In this document: one piece after another, positions 51,760 to 60,304 of the stretch
Numbering within the stretch: the stretch's first letter is position 1
Layout of the letters: the number at the start of each line of letters is the position of its first letter
Assembly: GCF_000192865.1 (NCBI RefSeq)
Contig: NC_015276.1
Coordinates: forward strand, 1,674,001-1,738,000
DNA from: Marinomonas mediterranea MMB-1
GTDB taxonomy: Bacteria > Pseudomonadota > Gammaproteobacteria > Pseudomonadales > Marinomonadaceae
Direction: 5' to 3'
DNA length: 64,000 nt
Position numbers and translations under genes: made by a program
The notes under the pieces: model-generated
What the model saw: the letters and a program-made list of their open reading frames with translations, nothing else
Told to the model about the DNA's origin: nothing
Databases searched by the model: none

Positions 51760-52821
51760 ATGAAAGTATCCGATTACCATTTCAACTTACCTGATGAGCT
51801 TATTGCTCGTTACCCGATGCCAGAACGCTCGTCGAGTCGTTTGTTGCAGCTTCATGGTCAAACTGGAGAGTTAAAGCATGGGGTGTTCAGTGATGTGCTT
51901 TCTTTGGTTGAACCTGGCGATCTAATGGTGTTTAACAACACACGCGTTATCCCTGCGCGCGTATTTGGTCAAAAGGCGTCAGGTGGGAAGGTTGAAGTGC
52001 TTGTCGAACGCTTACTTTCATCCACCGAAATACTGGCACATGTTCGTGCGAGTAAGTCGCCAAAGCCCGGCAATGAACTTTATCTTGGTACGGACAGAAA
52101 CGAATCCTTCAAAGCGGTAATGGTTGAGCGTGATGCTAATCTGTTTCGTTTACAGTTTGAGAATCCGGTTTTAGAGGTGCTCGAAAAAGTAGGCCATATG
52201 CCATTGCCTCCTTATATTGAGCGTCCTGATGAAGACAGCGATCAGGAGCGATACCAAACGGTATACAATGAAAAACCGGGCGCAGTCGCAGCACCAACCG
52301 CTGGCTTGCATTTTGATGATGAGCTGTTGGAGAAACTCGCTGAGAAAGGTGTAGATACGGCATTCGTTACTTTGCACGTAGGAGCGGGGACATTCCAACC
52401 TGTAAAAGTCGACGATGTTAAAGACCATATCATGCATTCTGAGTATGCCGAAGTTTCGCAAGAGGTTGTCGATAAAGTGCGACAGGCAAAAGCGAATGGT
52501 AAGCGCGTAATCGCAGTGGGGACAACCAGTGTTCGTTCGCTAGAATCTGCGAGTCAGTCTGGGCAGATCGAGCCAATGGCGGATGATACCAGCATCTTTA
52601 TTTATCCAGGGTATGAATTCAAAACGGTGGATGCGTTGGTGACAAACTTTCATTTGCCAGAATCCACGCTCATTATGTTAATCAGTGCGTTTGCAGGTTA
52701 CTCAAACGTGATGGCAGCCTACAAAGCAGCGGTAGACGAGAAGTATCGTTTCTTTAGTTACGGTGATGCCATGTTTATTACGCGGAACCCAGAAGCAAGC
52801 GGTCCGCAGTCAGAGGAATAA
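51760..52821 (+). CDS. queA: S-adenosylmethionine:tRNA ribosyltransferase-isomerase QueA
   Basis: Makes epoxyqueuosine in tRNA by adding the ribosyl part of S-adenosylmethionine to preQ1. The 353 residues match the family. Motifs are FNLPDELIARYP at the N-terminus, DLMVFNNTRVIPARVFG, TAGLHFD and TLHVGAGTF. It precedes tgt by 5 bp, and yajC-secD-secF follow, the usual gammaproteobacterial order. Confidence 0.97.
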   Translation: MKVSDYHFNLPDELIARYPMPERSSSRLLQLHGQTGELKHGVFSDVLSLVEPGDLMVFNNTRVIPARVFGQKASGGKVEVLVERLLSSTEILAHVRASKSPKPGNELYLGTDRNESFKAVMVERDANLFRLQFENPVLEVLEKVGHMPLPPYIERPDEDSDQERYQTVYNEKPGAVAAPTAGLHFDDELLEKLAEKGVDTAFVTLHVGAGTFQPVKVDDVKDHIMHSEYAEVSQEVVDKVRQAKANGKRVIAVGTTSVRSLESASQSGQIEPMADDTSIFIYPGYEFKTVDALVTNFHLPESTLIMLISAFAGYSNVMAAYKAAVDEKYRFFSYGDAMFITRNPEASGPQSEE

Positions 52822-52826
52822 AAGAA

Positions 52827-53972
52827 ATGTCAGAAAAACGTCCAGAATGTTTTATGGACTTTGAAGTTCACGCAACGTCGGGCAAAGCGCGACGTGCGAC
52901 ATTGAGCTTTCCACGCGGCAACGTCGAAACGCCCGCTTTCATGCCAGTCGGTACCTATGGAACCGTTAAAGGTATGTTAACAAAAGACATCGAAGAGATC
53001 GGTGCAGACATCATCTTGGGTAATACGTTCCACCTATGGTTACGTCCCGGAACGGAAGTGGTTAAAGAGCATGGCGATTTGCATGACTTTACTCAGTGGA
53101 AAAAACCGATTCTGACGGATTCTGGTGGTTTTCAAGTGTTTTCGTTAGGTGAAATGCGAAAAATCACAGAAGATGGTGTGAGTTTTCGTTCTCCCGTTGA
53201 TGGTTCCAAGGTATTTTTAAACCCTGAAATCTCGATGGAAGTGCAGCGAGAGCTTGGCTCCGATATCGTAATGATTTTTGACGAATGTACACCTTACCCT
53301 GCAACCGAAACGGAAGCCGCTAAGTCTATGCGCATGAGTTTGCGTTGGGCGCAGCGTTCGAAAGATGCGCATGGTGATAGCCCGTCTGCATTGTTCGGTA
53401 TTATCCAAGGTAGTATGTACGAAAACCTTCGAGATGAATCGTTGGAAGGGCTAACAGACATTGGTTTTGATGGTTACGCGATCGGTGGTTTGTCCGTCGG
53501 TGAGCCTAAGCACGAAATGATGAAGGTGCTTGATCATGTGGCGCACAAAATGCCAGAGGATAAACCAAGATACTTAATGGGTGTCGGTAAGCCTGAGGAT
53601 CTAGTGGAAGGCGTGCGACGTGGCGTTGATATGTTCGACTGCGTTATGCCAACTCGAAATGCTCGTAACGGACACTTGTTTACATCTGACGGCGTTGTTC
53701 GTATCCGAAATGCTAAAAATCGTCACGATACTCGTCCTTTGGATGAAGAATGTGATTGTTACACTTGTAAAAACTTTTCTCGGGCTTATTTACATCATCT
53801 AGATAAGTGTCAAGAAATGGTAGGTGCACAACTTAATACCATTCATAACCTGAGATATTACCAAACGTTGATGGCAGGATTGCGCACAGCGCTTGATGAA
53901 GGTAGATTTGACGCCTTTGTTGATGAGTTTTATGCAAAACGCGGAATGGAAACACCGCCTTTGTCTAAATAA
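52827..53972 (+). CDS. tgt: Queuine tRNA-ribosyltransferase Tgt
   Basis: Exchanges guanine-34 for preQ1 in GUN-anticodon tRNAs. The 381-residue protein shows LRPGTEVVKEHGDLH, ILTDSGGFQVFSLGEMRKI (active site), the catalytic-region ALFGIIQGSMYE, and the zinc site CDCYTCKNFSRAYLHHL. ATG 52827 follows an AGAGGAA site. The tRNA-Asp genes in the same window are among its substrates (anticodon GTC). Confidence 0.97.
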   Translation: MSEKRPECFMDFEVHATSGKARRATLSFPRGNVETPAFMPVGTYGTVKGMLTKDIEEIGADIILGNTFHLWLRPGTEVVKEHGDLHDFTQWKKPILTDSGGFQVFSLGEMRKITEDGVSFRSPVDGSKVFLNPEISMEVQRELGSDIVMIFDECTPYPATETEAAKSMRMSLRWAQRSKDAHGDSPSALFGIIQGSMYENLRDESLEGLTDIGFDGYAIGGLSVGEPKHEMMKVLDHVAHKMPEDKPRYLMGVGKPEDLVEGVRRGVDMFDCVMPTRNARNGHLFTSDGVVRIRNAKNRHDTRPLDEECDCYTCKNFSRAYLHHLDKCQEMVGAQLNTIHNLRYYQTLMAGLRTALDEGRFDAFVDEFYAKRGMETPPLSK

Positions 53973-54081
53973 TAACGTTTTTGCATTTAAGTAAAAGCGT
54001 CGTATTTATAGTAATAGTTTCGCGTTTAGTAACTGTAAATAGCGAGACGAGAGTTTCATAAACCATTGGAGAGTAAACACC

Positions 54082-54408
54082 ATGATCGCATTGATCTCAC
54101 CAGCATACGCTGAAGGTGGCGCACCAGCAGACGCAGGCATATTTAATATTGTCCTACTTGTCGGCTTCGTTATCATTTTCTATTTCTTGATGTGGCGCCC
54201 ACAAGCAAAACGTGCAAAAGAGCATCGCAACTTGATTGCTTCTTTGGCGAAAGGAACTGAAGTGGTAACAAGCGGCGGTATTCTTGGTAAAGTAACCAAA
54301 GTAGACGACAACTACATTGTTCTAGAAGTATCAGACGAAGTTGAAATGAAATTTCAAAAAGCATCTGTTACTTCCGTTCTTCCGAAAGGAACGCTGAAAT
54401 CCATTTAA
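54082..54408 (+). CDS. yajC: Sec translocase accessory subunit YajC
   Basis: Small single-span inner-membrane protein (108 residues) associated with SecDF. The hydrophobic helix is FNIVLLVGFVIIFYFLMWRPQAKRAKEH at about residues 22-49, and the typical segment GTEVVTSGGILGKVTKVDD follows. A hairpin lies between it and secD. Confidence 0.95.
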   Translation: MIALISPAYAEGGAPADAGIFNIVLLVGFVIIFYFLMWRPQAKRAKEHRNLIASLAKGTEVVTSGGILGKVTKVDDNYIVLEVSDEVEMKFQKASVTSVLPKGTLKSI

Positions 54409-54416
54409 TATGGTGA

Positions 54417-54442
54417 GAAAGCGCCCGATAGAGGGCGCTTTC
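54417..54442 (+). terminator. Hairpin between yajC and secD
   Basis: GAAAGCGCCC / GGGCGCTTTC, a perfect 10-bp stem with a 6-nt loop, followed by TTGTTTTA. It may attenuate secD expression relative to yajC. Confidence 0.65.
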
Positions 54443-54484
54443 TTGTTTTAATACCGTAACATTATCCAGTGTAAAGGATCTTTC

Positions 54485-56338
54485 ATGCTCAACAAGTATC
54501 CCTTGTGGAAGTACCTGCTCATCTTGGCCGTATTGGTGTTTGGCGTAGTTTACGCATTGCCCAATTTATATCCAGATGATCCAGCCCTACAAATTTCGAC
54601 CCAAAAAGCGACCAGCACAGTAGATGAGCGAACGTTAAAAACAGCACGAAATGCGCTTGATAAAGCTGGAATAGAATTAAAAGCAGCAGAATTGACCTCT
54701 GCTGGTGGTACCTTGCGTTTCGATAACGGTGAGGACCAATTGGCAGCGAAGCCAGTTATAGCTGCAGCATTAGGTGATGGTTATGTCACCGCGCTAAATT
54801 TGGTGCCAACAACGCCGGATTGGTTAGCGTCACTCGGTGCAGGTCCCGCTAAACTAGGTTTGGACCTTCGCGGTGGTGTGCATTTCTTATTGGAAGTGGA
54901 TACTCCGGCAGCGCTTAAGCAACGTTTAGAGGTTGCTGGTAGTGAAATGAAGGCTGCACTTCGAAAAGAACGTATCCGTTATCGCAGTGTTGAAATCAAA
55001 GATGGTGTGATGTCGATTCGTTTCCTAAAAGATTCTGATCGTGATTTAGCTGAGTCACTGTTAAAAGATGATTTTGGCGATTATCTATACCGTACTGTGG
55101 AAGACGGAAAAAGCTTCTTCTTGACGATCGGCTTTAGTGAGGCCGAACAGAAAGAAATCGAAGCGTATGCATTAGAGCAGAACTTAACGACACTTCGTAA
55201 CCGAGTTAACGAACTTGGTGTGGCGGAACCGTTAGTGCAGCGTCAAGGTAGTAATCGTATTGTTGTAGAGCTTCCTGGTGTGCAGGATACAGCGGCAGCG
55301 AAACGTATTATCGGTGCAACGGCAAACCTAGAGTTTCGTTTAGAAGCGGGTCTAGACGCAAATGCTTCTGATACCGAAACGCTAACCTTCCGTAATGGCA
55401 GTGGTCGTACCGCGCAATTAGAGAAAGACATCATCATAACAGGTGACAGTGTCTCAGATGCGAACTCCTCATTTGATGAGAATGGACGTCCGCAGGTAAA
55501 CATCAGCCTAGACTCAAAAGGCGGCAAACAGATGGCGAAAGTAACGCGATCTGCTGTTGGCCGAAATATGGCGGTTGTGTTTATTGAGCATAAAAGTCGT
55601 TCTCGCTTTGTAGAACAAGAAGACGGCTCGTTAAAAGAAGTGCGTCGTAGTTACAGTGAAAAAGGCATTATTTCATTGGCCACGATTCAAACGACCTTGG
55701 GTAACTCTTTCCGTATTACCGGTCTAGACAGCCCTCGTGAATCATCAGAATTGGCTTTGCTACTTCGCGCAGGTGCATTGGCTGCGCCAATCTACTTTGT
55801 CGAAGAACGCACAATTGGTCCAAGCTTAGGTGCTGAAAACATAAAATTGGGTGTGACCTCTGCTCAGATTGGTATGTTGGTTGTGATGTTATTCATGCTG
55901 ATTTACTACAAAGTATTCGGTGTGTTTGCGAATGTGTCTTTGATTCTGAACATCGTATTGTTGATGGCTTTCATGTCTTTAATGTCCGCAACCTTAACCT
56001 TGCCAGGTATAGCCGGGATCGTATTGACAATGGGTATGGCGGTCGACGCAAACGTACTCATATTCTCGCGGATTAAAGAAGAGCTTGCGAACGGTTTGCC
56101 GAGTCAGCAGGCCATTCATTCAGGCTTTAACCGAGCGTTTACGACAATATTTGATGCTAATATCACGACATTGCTGGTTGCTGTTATCCTGTTTGCTGTG
56201 GGTACAGGGCCGGTAAAAGGGTTTGCCGTGACGCTATCATTGGGTATTTTGACCTCAATGTTTACAGCGATTGTGGTAACGAGAGCACAAGTTAACCTTG
56301 TTTATGGCGGCCGCAAAAACAAGCGCTTGTACATTTAG
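54485..56338 (+). CDS. secD: Protein translocase subunit SecD
   Basis: Large subunit of the proton-driven SecDF motor that pulls secreted proteins. At 617 residues it is the usual length. One N-terminal helix (YLLILAVLVFGVVYAL), a large periplasmic domain, and a C-terminal membrane domain with the D5-type GMAVDANVLIFSRIKEE motif are visible. LGLDLRGGVHFLLEV marks the P1 head. secF follows after 9 bp. Confidence 0.97.
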   Translation: MLNKYPLWKYLLILAVLVFGVVYALPNLYPDDPALQISTQKATSTVDERTLKTARNALDKAGIELKAAELTSAGGTLRFDNGEDQLAAKPVIAAALGDGYVTALNLVPTTPDWLASLGAGPAKLGLDLRGGVHFLLEVDTPAALKQRLEVAGSEMKAALRKERIRYRSVEIKDGVMSIRFLKDSDRDLAESLLKDDFGDYLYRTVEDGKSFFLTIGFSEAEQKEIEAYALEQNLTTLRNRVNELGVAEPLVQRQGSNRIVVELPGVQDTAAAKRIIGATANLEFRLEAGLDANASDTETLTFRNGSGRTAQLEKDIIITGDSVSDANSSFDENGRPQVNISLDSKGGKQMAKVTRSAVGRNMAVVFIEHKSRSRFVEQEDGSLKEVRRSYSEKGIISLATIQTTLGNSFRITGLDSPRESSELALLLRAGALAAPIYFVEERTIGPSLGAENIKLGVTSAQIGMLVVMLFMLIYYKVFGVFANVSLILNIVLLMAFMSLMSATLTLPGIAGIVLTMGMAVDANVLIFSRIKEELANGLPSQQAIHSGFNRAFTTIFDANITTLLVAVILFAVGTGPVKGFAVTLSLGILTSMFTAIVVTRAQVNLVYGGRKNKRLYI

Positions 56339-56347
56339 GAGTAGAAG

Positions 56348-57262
56348 ATGAAAGTAACAAATATACCCTTTATGGCAATGCGCAAAATCGTTGCTATGTT
56401 TTCGGTGCTACTGATCCTGATTTCCATCGGATCGCTTGCGACGAAAGGTTTGCAATTCGGTCTAGATTTTACCGGCGGTACGCTGGTTGAAGTTAAATAT
56501 GACGAAGCGCCAAACTTGGATGATGTCCGAGCGGTATTGGCTCAGAATAATTACAGTGACGTTGTTGTTCAGAACTTCGGTTCTCCTACCGATGTAGTTG
56601 TGCGTATGGCGAACTCATACACAGCGACATTAGGCGACGAAGTACTGGTTGCGTTAAAAGAGAACGGCAAAGTCGGTGTTTCTTTACAGCGTTCTGAGTT
56701 CGTCGGGGCGCAAGTGGGCGAGGAGCTGAGAGAGCAGGGTGGTCTGGGCATGTTGCTGGCCTTGGCAATCGTAATGCTTTACGTTGCAGTGCGTTTCCAA
56801 TTTAAGTTCTCTATTGCGTCTGTCGCGGCATTGGCGCACGATGTAGTGATCACATTAGGTGTGTTCTCTTTGTTTGAAATAGAGTTCGACCTGACTGTTT
56901 TGGCGGCGCTATTGGCCGTGATTGGTTACTCGCTCAACGATACCATCGTAGTATGTGACCGAATCCGTGAAAACTTTAGGATCATGCGTGAAACAGAGCC
57001 TGAAGAGCTGATTAATGAGTCCATTAACCAAACACTAGGTCGTACGATTATTACATCGATGACAACCTTGTTTGTATTGGTGGTTCTCTTCTTGTTTGGC
57101 GGAGAAGCCATTAATAACTTCTCGTTTGCCTTGTTGGTGGGTATCGTGATCGGTACATACTCTTCTATCTTTGTTGCTGCGAACTTATTGTTGGCTCAAA
57201 ACATTAAGAAAGAAGATCTTATTCCAGCACCAAAAGAAGAGCTGGAAGACGAGTTACCTTAG
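56348..57262 (+). CDS. secF: Protein translocase subunit SecF
   Basis: Partner of SecD, 304 residues, with an N-terminal helix, the motif FGLDFTGGTLVEV, a short periplasmic domain and five more helices with VIGYSLNDTIVVCDRIREN. It is about 20 residues shorter than the E. coli protein, at the C-terminus. It ends the queA-tgt-yajC-secDF run. Confidence 0.97.
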   Translation: MKVTNIPFMAMRKIVAMFSVLLILISIGSLATKGLQFGLDFTGGTLVEVKYDEAPNLDDVRAVLAQNNYSDVVVQNFGSPTDVVVRMANSYTATLGDEVLVALKENGKVGVSLQRSEFVGAQVGEELREQGGLGMLLALAIVMLYVAVRFQFKFSIASVAALAHDVVITLGVFSLFEIEFDLTVLAALLAVIGYSLNDTIVVCDRIRENFRIMRETEPEELINESINQTLGRTIITSMTTLFVLVVLFLFGGEAINNFSFALLVGIVIGTYSSIFVAANLLLAQNIKKEDLIPAPKEELEDELP

Positions 57263-57303
57263 TTCCTTCGTAAGGGCCTAATAAGCTCTGAATGGCATAG
57301 AAC

Positions 57304-57340
57304 AAAAAAGGCTTGCTGAAATCATTCGCAAGCCTTTTTT
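57304..57340 (+). terminator. Terminator after secF
   Basis: GGCTTGC / GCAAGCC with flanking A-tract and six T, 42 bp after the secF stop. Confidence 0.88.
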
Positions 57341-57412
57341 AATGTCTAGGATTTGACCATTTTCATAAGTTAAGTGGTTCATTTATAGGCGATAATTGAT
57401 GTTTGGCGTTTG

Positions 57413-57435
57413 AATTGGATGAATCCTATCCAATT
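57413..57435. other. Inverted repeat upstream of the tRNA cluster
   Basis: AATTGGAT and ATCCAATT separated by 7 nt. It lies 110 bp before the first tRNA, in a region that must contain the tRNA promoter; a clean -35/-10 pair was not found. Confidence 0.4.
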
Positions 57436-57544
57436 CCGCAGATTTTGATATAAAAGTTAAAAAAAACGCAAAAAACTCTTCCCTTTTCAGATTCATATAG
57501 TAATATACGCACCCGCTGACAGAGACAGTGTCTTGTTCAGCGTG

Positions 57545-57621
57545 CGGGGCGTAGCGCAGCCTGGTAGCGCACTAGCATGGGGTGCTAGTGGTCGCAGGTT
57601 CAAATCCTGCCGTCCCGACCA
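57545..57621 (+). tRNA. tRNA-Pro (anticodon GGG)
   Basis: Acceptor CGGGGCG pairs with CGTCCCG (one G-T), anticodon loop ATGGGGT, encoded CCA. First gene of the cluster. Confidence 0.95.
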
Positions 57622-57632
57622 GAAACGGAAAA

Positions 57633-57708
57633 GCCGATATAGCTCAGTTGGTAGAGCATCTGACTTGTAATCAGAGGGTCCCGAGTTCGACTCTTGGTGT
57701 CGGCACCA
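57633..57708 (+). tRNA. tRNA-Thr (anticodon TGT), copy 1
   Basis: Acceptor GCCGATA / TGTCGGC, anticodon loop CTTGTAA, CCA encoded. It differs from copies 2-4 in the acceptor arm only (GATA for GGTA, with TGTCGGC for TGCCGGC). Confidence 0.95.
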
Positions 57709-57743
57709 TTTCTTGGTAAATACAATTTGTTTTAGTTCTTTAT

Positions 57744-57819
57744 GCCGGTATAGCTCAGTTGGTAGAGCATCTGACTTGTAATCAGAGGGTCCCGAGTTCG
57801 ACTCTTGGTGCCGGCACCA
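57744..57819 (+). tRNA. tRNA-Thr (anticodon TGT), copy 2
   Basis: Same cloverleaf as copy 1 with acceptor GCCGGTA / TGCCGGC and loop CTTGTAA; CCA encoded. Confidence 0.95.
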
Positions 57820-57868
57820 TCTCTAAGCGAGTTTCTCGCCGAGTTTGTAAAAGAAATAAAGCATGTTT

Positions 57869-57944
57869 GCCGGTATAGCTCAGTTGGTAGAGCATCTGAC
57901 TTGTAATCAGAGGGTCCCGAGTTCGACTCTTGGTGCCGGCACCA
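57869..57944 (+). tRNA. tRNA-Thr (anticodon TGT), copy 3
   Basis: Identical in the mature sequence to copy 2, with a different spacer. Confidence 0.95.
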
Positions 57945-57964
57945 TTACATCGCAAAACATATCT

Positions 57965-58040
57965 GCCGGTATAGCTCAGTTGGTAGAGCATCTGACTTGT
58001 AATCAGAGGGTCCCGAGTTCGACTCTTGGTGCCGGCACCA
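57965..58040 (+). tRNA. tRNA-Thr (anticodon TGT), copy 4
   Basis: Identical in the mature sequence to copy 2; only 20 bp after copy 3. Confidence 0.95.
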
Positions 58041-58080
58041 TGCGATTGATGTTTCCCCATAAGCTAGCAATAGCTCAAAC

Positions 58081-58156
58081 GGGTGTGTAGCTCAGTTGGG
58101 AGAGCGTCGCCCTTACAAGGCGAATGTCGGGAGTTCGAACCTCTCCACACCCACCA
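58081..58156 (+). tRNA. tRNA-Val (anticodon TAC), copy 1
   Basis: Acceptor GGGTGTG / CACACCC, anticodon loop CTTACAA, CCA encoded. Confidence 0.95.
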
Positions 58157-58204
58157 CTTATTTGACAGTGGGCTTATGAAGGTAAGTAAAAGTTAAATAG
58201 ATAT

Positions 58205-58281
58205 GGAGCGGTAGTTCAGTTGGTTAGAATACCTGCCTGTCACGCAGGGGGTCGCGGGTTCGAGTCCCGTCCGTTCCGCCA
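58205..58281 (+). tRNA. tRNA-Asp (anticodon GTC), copy 1
   Basis: Acceptor GGAGCGG / CCGTTCC, anticodon loop CTGTCAC, G discriminator and CCA encoded. Confidence 0.95.
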
Positions 58282-58327
58282 TCTTCTTTAGAGGATGTAA
58301 AACGCAAAAGCTAGCAATAGCTTAAGC

Positions 58328-58403
58328 GGGTGTGTAGCTCAGTTGGGAGAGCGTCGCCCTTACAAGGCGAATGTCGGGAGTTCGAACCTCTCCACACCCA
58401 CCA
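58328..58403 (+). tRNA. tRNA-Val (anticodon TAC), copy 2
   Basis: Mature sequence identical to copy 1; second repeat unit. Confidence 0.95.
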
Positions 58404-58451
58404 CTTATTTGACAGTGGGCTTACGAAGGTAAGTAAAAGTTAAATAGATCT

Positions 58452-58528
58452 GGAGCGGTAGTTCAGTTGGTTAGAATACCTGCCTGTCACGCAGGGGGTC
58501 GCGGGTTCGAGTCCCGTCCGTTCCGCCA
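58452..58528 (+). tRNA. tRNA-Asp (anticodon GTC), copy 2
   Basis: Mature sequence identical to Asp copy 1; second repeat unit. Confidence 0.95.
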
Positions 58529-58574
58529 TCTTCTTTAGAGGATGTAAAACGCAAAAGCTAGCAATAGCTCAAGC

Positions 58575-58650
58575 GGGTGTGTAGCTCAGTTGGGAGAGCG
58601 TCGCCCTTACAAGGCGAATGTCGGGAGTTCGAACCTCTCCACACCCACCA
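58575..58650 (+). tRNA. tRNA-Val (anticodon TAC), copy 3
   Basis: Mature sequence identical to copy 1; third repeat unit. Confidence 0.95.
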
Positions 58651-58698
58651 CTTATTTGACAGTGGGCTTACGAAGGTAAGTGAAAGTTAAATAGATCT

Positions 58699-58775
58699 GG
58701 AGCGGTAGTTCAGTTGGTTAGAATACCTGCCTGTCACGCAGGGGGTCGCGGGTTCGAGTCCCGTCCGTTCCGCCA
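58699..58775 (+). tRNA. tRNA-Asp (anticodon GTC), copy 3
   Basis: Mature sequence identical to Asp copy 1; third repeat unit. Confidence 0.95.
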
Positions 58776-58821
58776 TCTTATTTAGAGGATGTAAAACGCA
58801 AAAGCTAGCAATAGCTCAAGC

Positions 58822-58897
58822 GGGTGTGTAGCTCAGTTGGGAGAGCGTCGCCCTTACAAGGCGAATGTCGGGAGTTCGAACCTCTCCACACCCACCA
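58822..58897 (+). tRNA. tRNA-Val (anticodon TAC), copy 4
   Basis: Mature sequence identical to copy 1; fourth repeat unit. Confidence 0.95.
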
Positions 58898-58945
58898 CTT
58901 ATTTGACAGTGGGCTTACGAAGGTAAGTAAAAGTTAAATAGATCT

Positions 58946-59022
58946 GGAGCGGTAGTTCAGTTGGTTAGAATACCTGCCTGTCACGCAGGGGGTCGCGGGT
59001 TCGAGTCCCGTCCGTTCCGCCA
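58946..59022 (+). tRNA. tRNA-Asp (anticodon GTC), copy 4
   Basis: Mature sequence identical to Asp copy 1; fourth repeat unit. Confidence 0.95.
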
Positions 59023-59068
59023 TCTTCTTTAGAGGATGTAAAACGCAAAAGCTAGCAATAGCTCAAGC

Positions 59069-59144
59069 GGGTGTGTAGCTCAGTTGGGAGAGCGTCGCCC
59101 TTACAAGGCGAATGTCGGGAGTTCGAACCTCTCCACACCCACCA
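59069..59144 (+). tRNA. tRNA-Val (anticodon TAC), copy 5
   Basis: Mature sequence identical to copy 1; fifth repeat unit. Confidence 0.95.
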
Positions 59145-59192
59145 CTTATTTGACAGTGGGCTTACGAAGGTAAGTGAAAGTTAAATAGATCT

Positions 59193-59269
59193 GGAGCGGT
59201 AGTTCAGTTGGTTAGAATACCTGCCTGTCACGCAGGGGGTCGCGGGTTCGAGTCCCGTCCGTTCCGCCA
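59193..59269 (+). tRNA. tRNA-Asp (anticodon GTC), copy 5
   Basis: Mature sequence identical to Asp copy 1; the spacer after it is diverged (AGAAAATGGATACG in place of AGAGGATGTAAAACG). Confidence 0.95.
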
Positions 59270-59317
59270 TTTTCTTTCTCAGAAAATGGATACGCAAAAG
59301 CTAATCATAGCTTAAGC

Positions 59318-59393
59318 GGGTGTGTAGCTCAGTTGGGAGAGCGTCGCCCTTACAAGGCGAATGTCGGGAGTTCGAACCTCTCCACACCCACCA
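59318..59393 (+). tRNA. tRNA-Val (anticodon TAC), copy 6
   Basis: Mature sequence identical to copy 1; closes the cluster with no partner Asp gene after it. Confidence 0.95.
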
Positions 59394-59769
59394 GTATTAA
59401 TCTCCGATTTACTTCTAATTATTTGAACATCCTCTTTGACTGTTCTAGTCACAAATCATTTCTATATCGTGTCATTCCTAATCTTGTTTTATTCGTTCCT
59501 TAGAACGATTTAAATTATTCGCCTAATAAGCTTCTCTATGCACGTCGTACTCTCTACACAGCGCTCTCTGAAAGTGCATAAGAGCAGCATGCAATCGCCT
59601 GTCTCTCGTATAGCAGCATCTTATAGCACTACATCTGATAAGACTGGTTCACGCCCTCCTTAAGCACTGATAGGCAGCTAAATCCCGCCTAAGAGCCTTG
59701 TCATATCGATTTTTCCTTATTTGACTCTCTTACTCGTAGGGGAGAAATATAGGATCTCGTCTCATTCGT
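59394..59769. other. Gap between the tRNA cluster and the LysR remnant
   Basis: About 376 bp with no recognisable gene, tRNA remnant or clear terminator hairpin. Composition is C/T-rich on the + strand (for example CTCTACACAGCGCTCTCTG). It might hold the downstream end of the tRNA transcript or decayed sequence. Confidence 0.5.
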
Positions 59770-60200
59770 CTGTATTATAAAAATAGGGCTAGAGTGGCAT
59801 TGCCCGCCGCCGCAGAAGAGCTAAATCTTACACGCAGTGCGGTAAGTCATCAGTTAAGCATGTTGGAAGATGTGGTTGGTTTTCCATTAACAAAACGAGA
59901 TGGTCGGGGGTTAGTCCTAACCCAGAAAGGCAAAAGTTACGCGATAGAAGCCAAAAAAGCACTGATGATTTTGCTTGAGGCGTCTCATGTCAACGATGGA
60001 GAGGAAGTCACGGGGGAGCTGATAGTGAGCTGTGCGCCGGGCCTCGCTAATTATTGGTTGTGCCATAAAATCTCGACTTTTACTAACAAGTCTATGCAAG
60101 GAACCCGACCTCCGTTCCGTCAAATAGGTTCATACTAGACGCTCAATTAGCTATTACTCCGCTCGCGGTGATCCATCCGCTCACTATGTCAGAGAGGTCG
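59770..60200 (+). pseudogene. Decayed LysR-family regulator (GcvA-like)
   Basis: The frame from 59794 encodes a good partial LysR helix-turn-helix (ALPAAAEELNLTRSAVSHQLSMLEDVVGFPLTKRDGRGLVLTQKG) and the start of an effector domain (GELIVSCAPGLANYWL), then runs to a stop after about 115 residues. A normal LysR protein has about 300 residues and 20 more at the N-terminus. Downstream, another frame near 60135-60190 reads like SARGDPSA, matching the usual RYGRGDWPG region of GcvA-type proteins, so the gene has lost both its 5' end and internal parts by frameshift or deletion. It may once have regulated the ben genes or something lost. Confidence 0.7.
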
Positions 60201-60304
60201 GATTAAAGTGCTGGAATCGAAAACAACTAAGGTGAGATTAATCGGCGTTCGGTAGAGCGGTTAAAATTATTCGCCTTCTCTAAAAGTACGCAAGAACACC
60301 AGTC

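Larger units (their letters stand above)
58081..59393 (+). repeat. 247-bp tandem repeat of tRNA-Val/tRNA-Asp units
   Basis: Five near-identical units start at 58081, 58328, 58575, 58822 and 59069 (247 bp apart), plus a final Val at 59318 (249 bp later). Each holds a tRNA-Val, a 48-bp spacer, a tRNA-Asp and a second spacer of about 46 bp. Spacers are conserved as well as the genes, including the phrase AAAAGCTAGCAATAGCT and GACAGTGGGCTTA. Confidence 0.95.

Noticed and set aside
57782..58090. Open frames of 75 and 92 codons across tRNA-Thr copies
   Set aside because: They are read through consecutive tRNA genes (repeated GIAQLVEHLTCNQRV-type peptides), a well-known false annotation.
58081..59393. 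CRISPR array
   Set aside because: The period is 247 bp and the units are tRNA genes with conserved spacers; CRISPR needs short repeats with unique spacers, and no cas gene is present.
59794..60138. Intact small LysR-type regulator
   Set aside because: It lacks the first part of the helix-turn-helix and most of the effector domain, and matching segments continue in another frame downstream.
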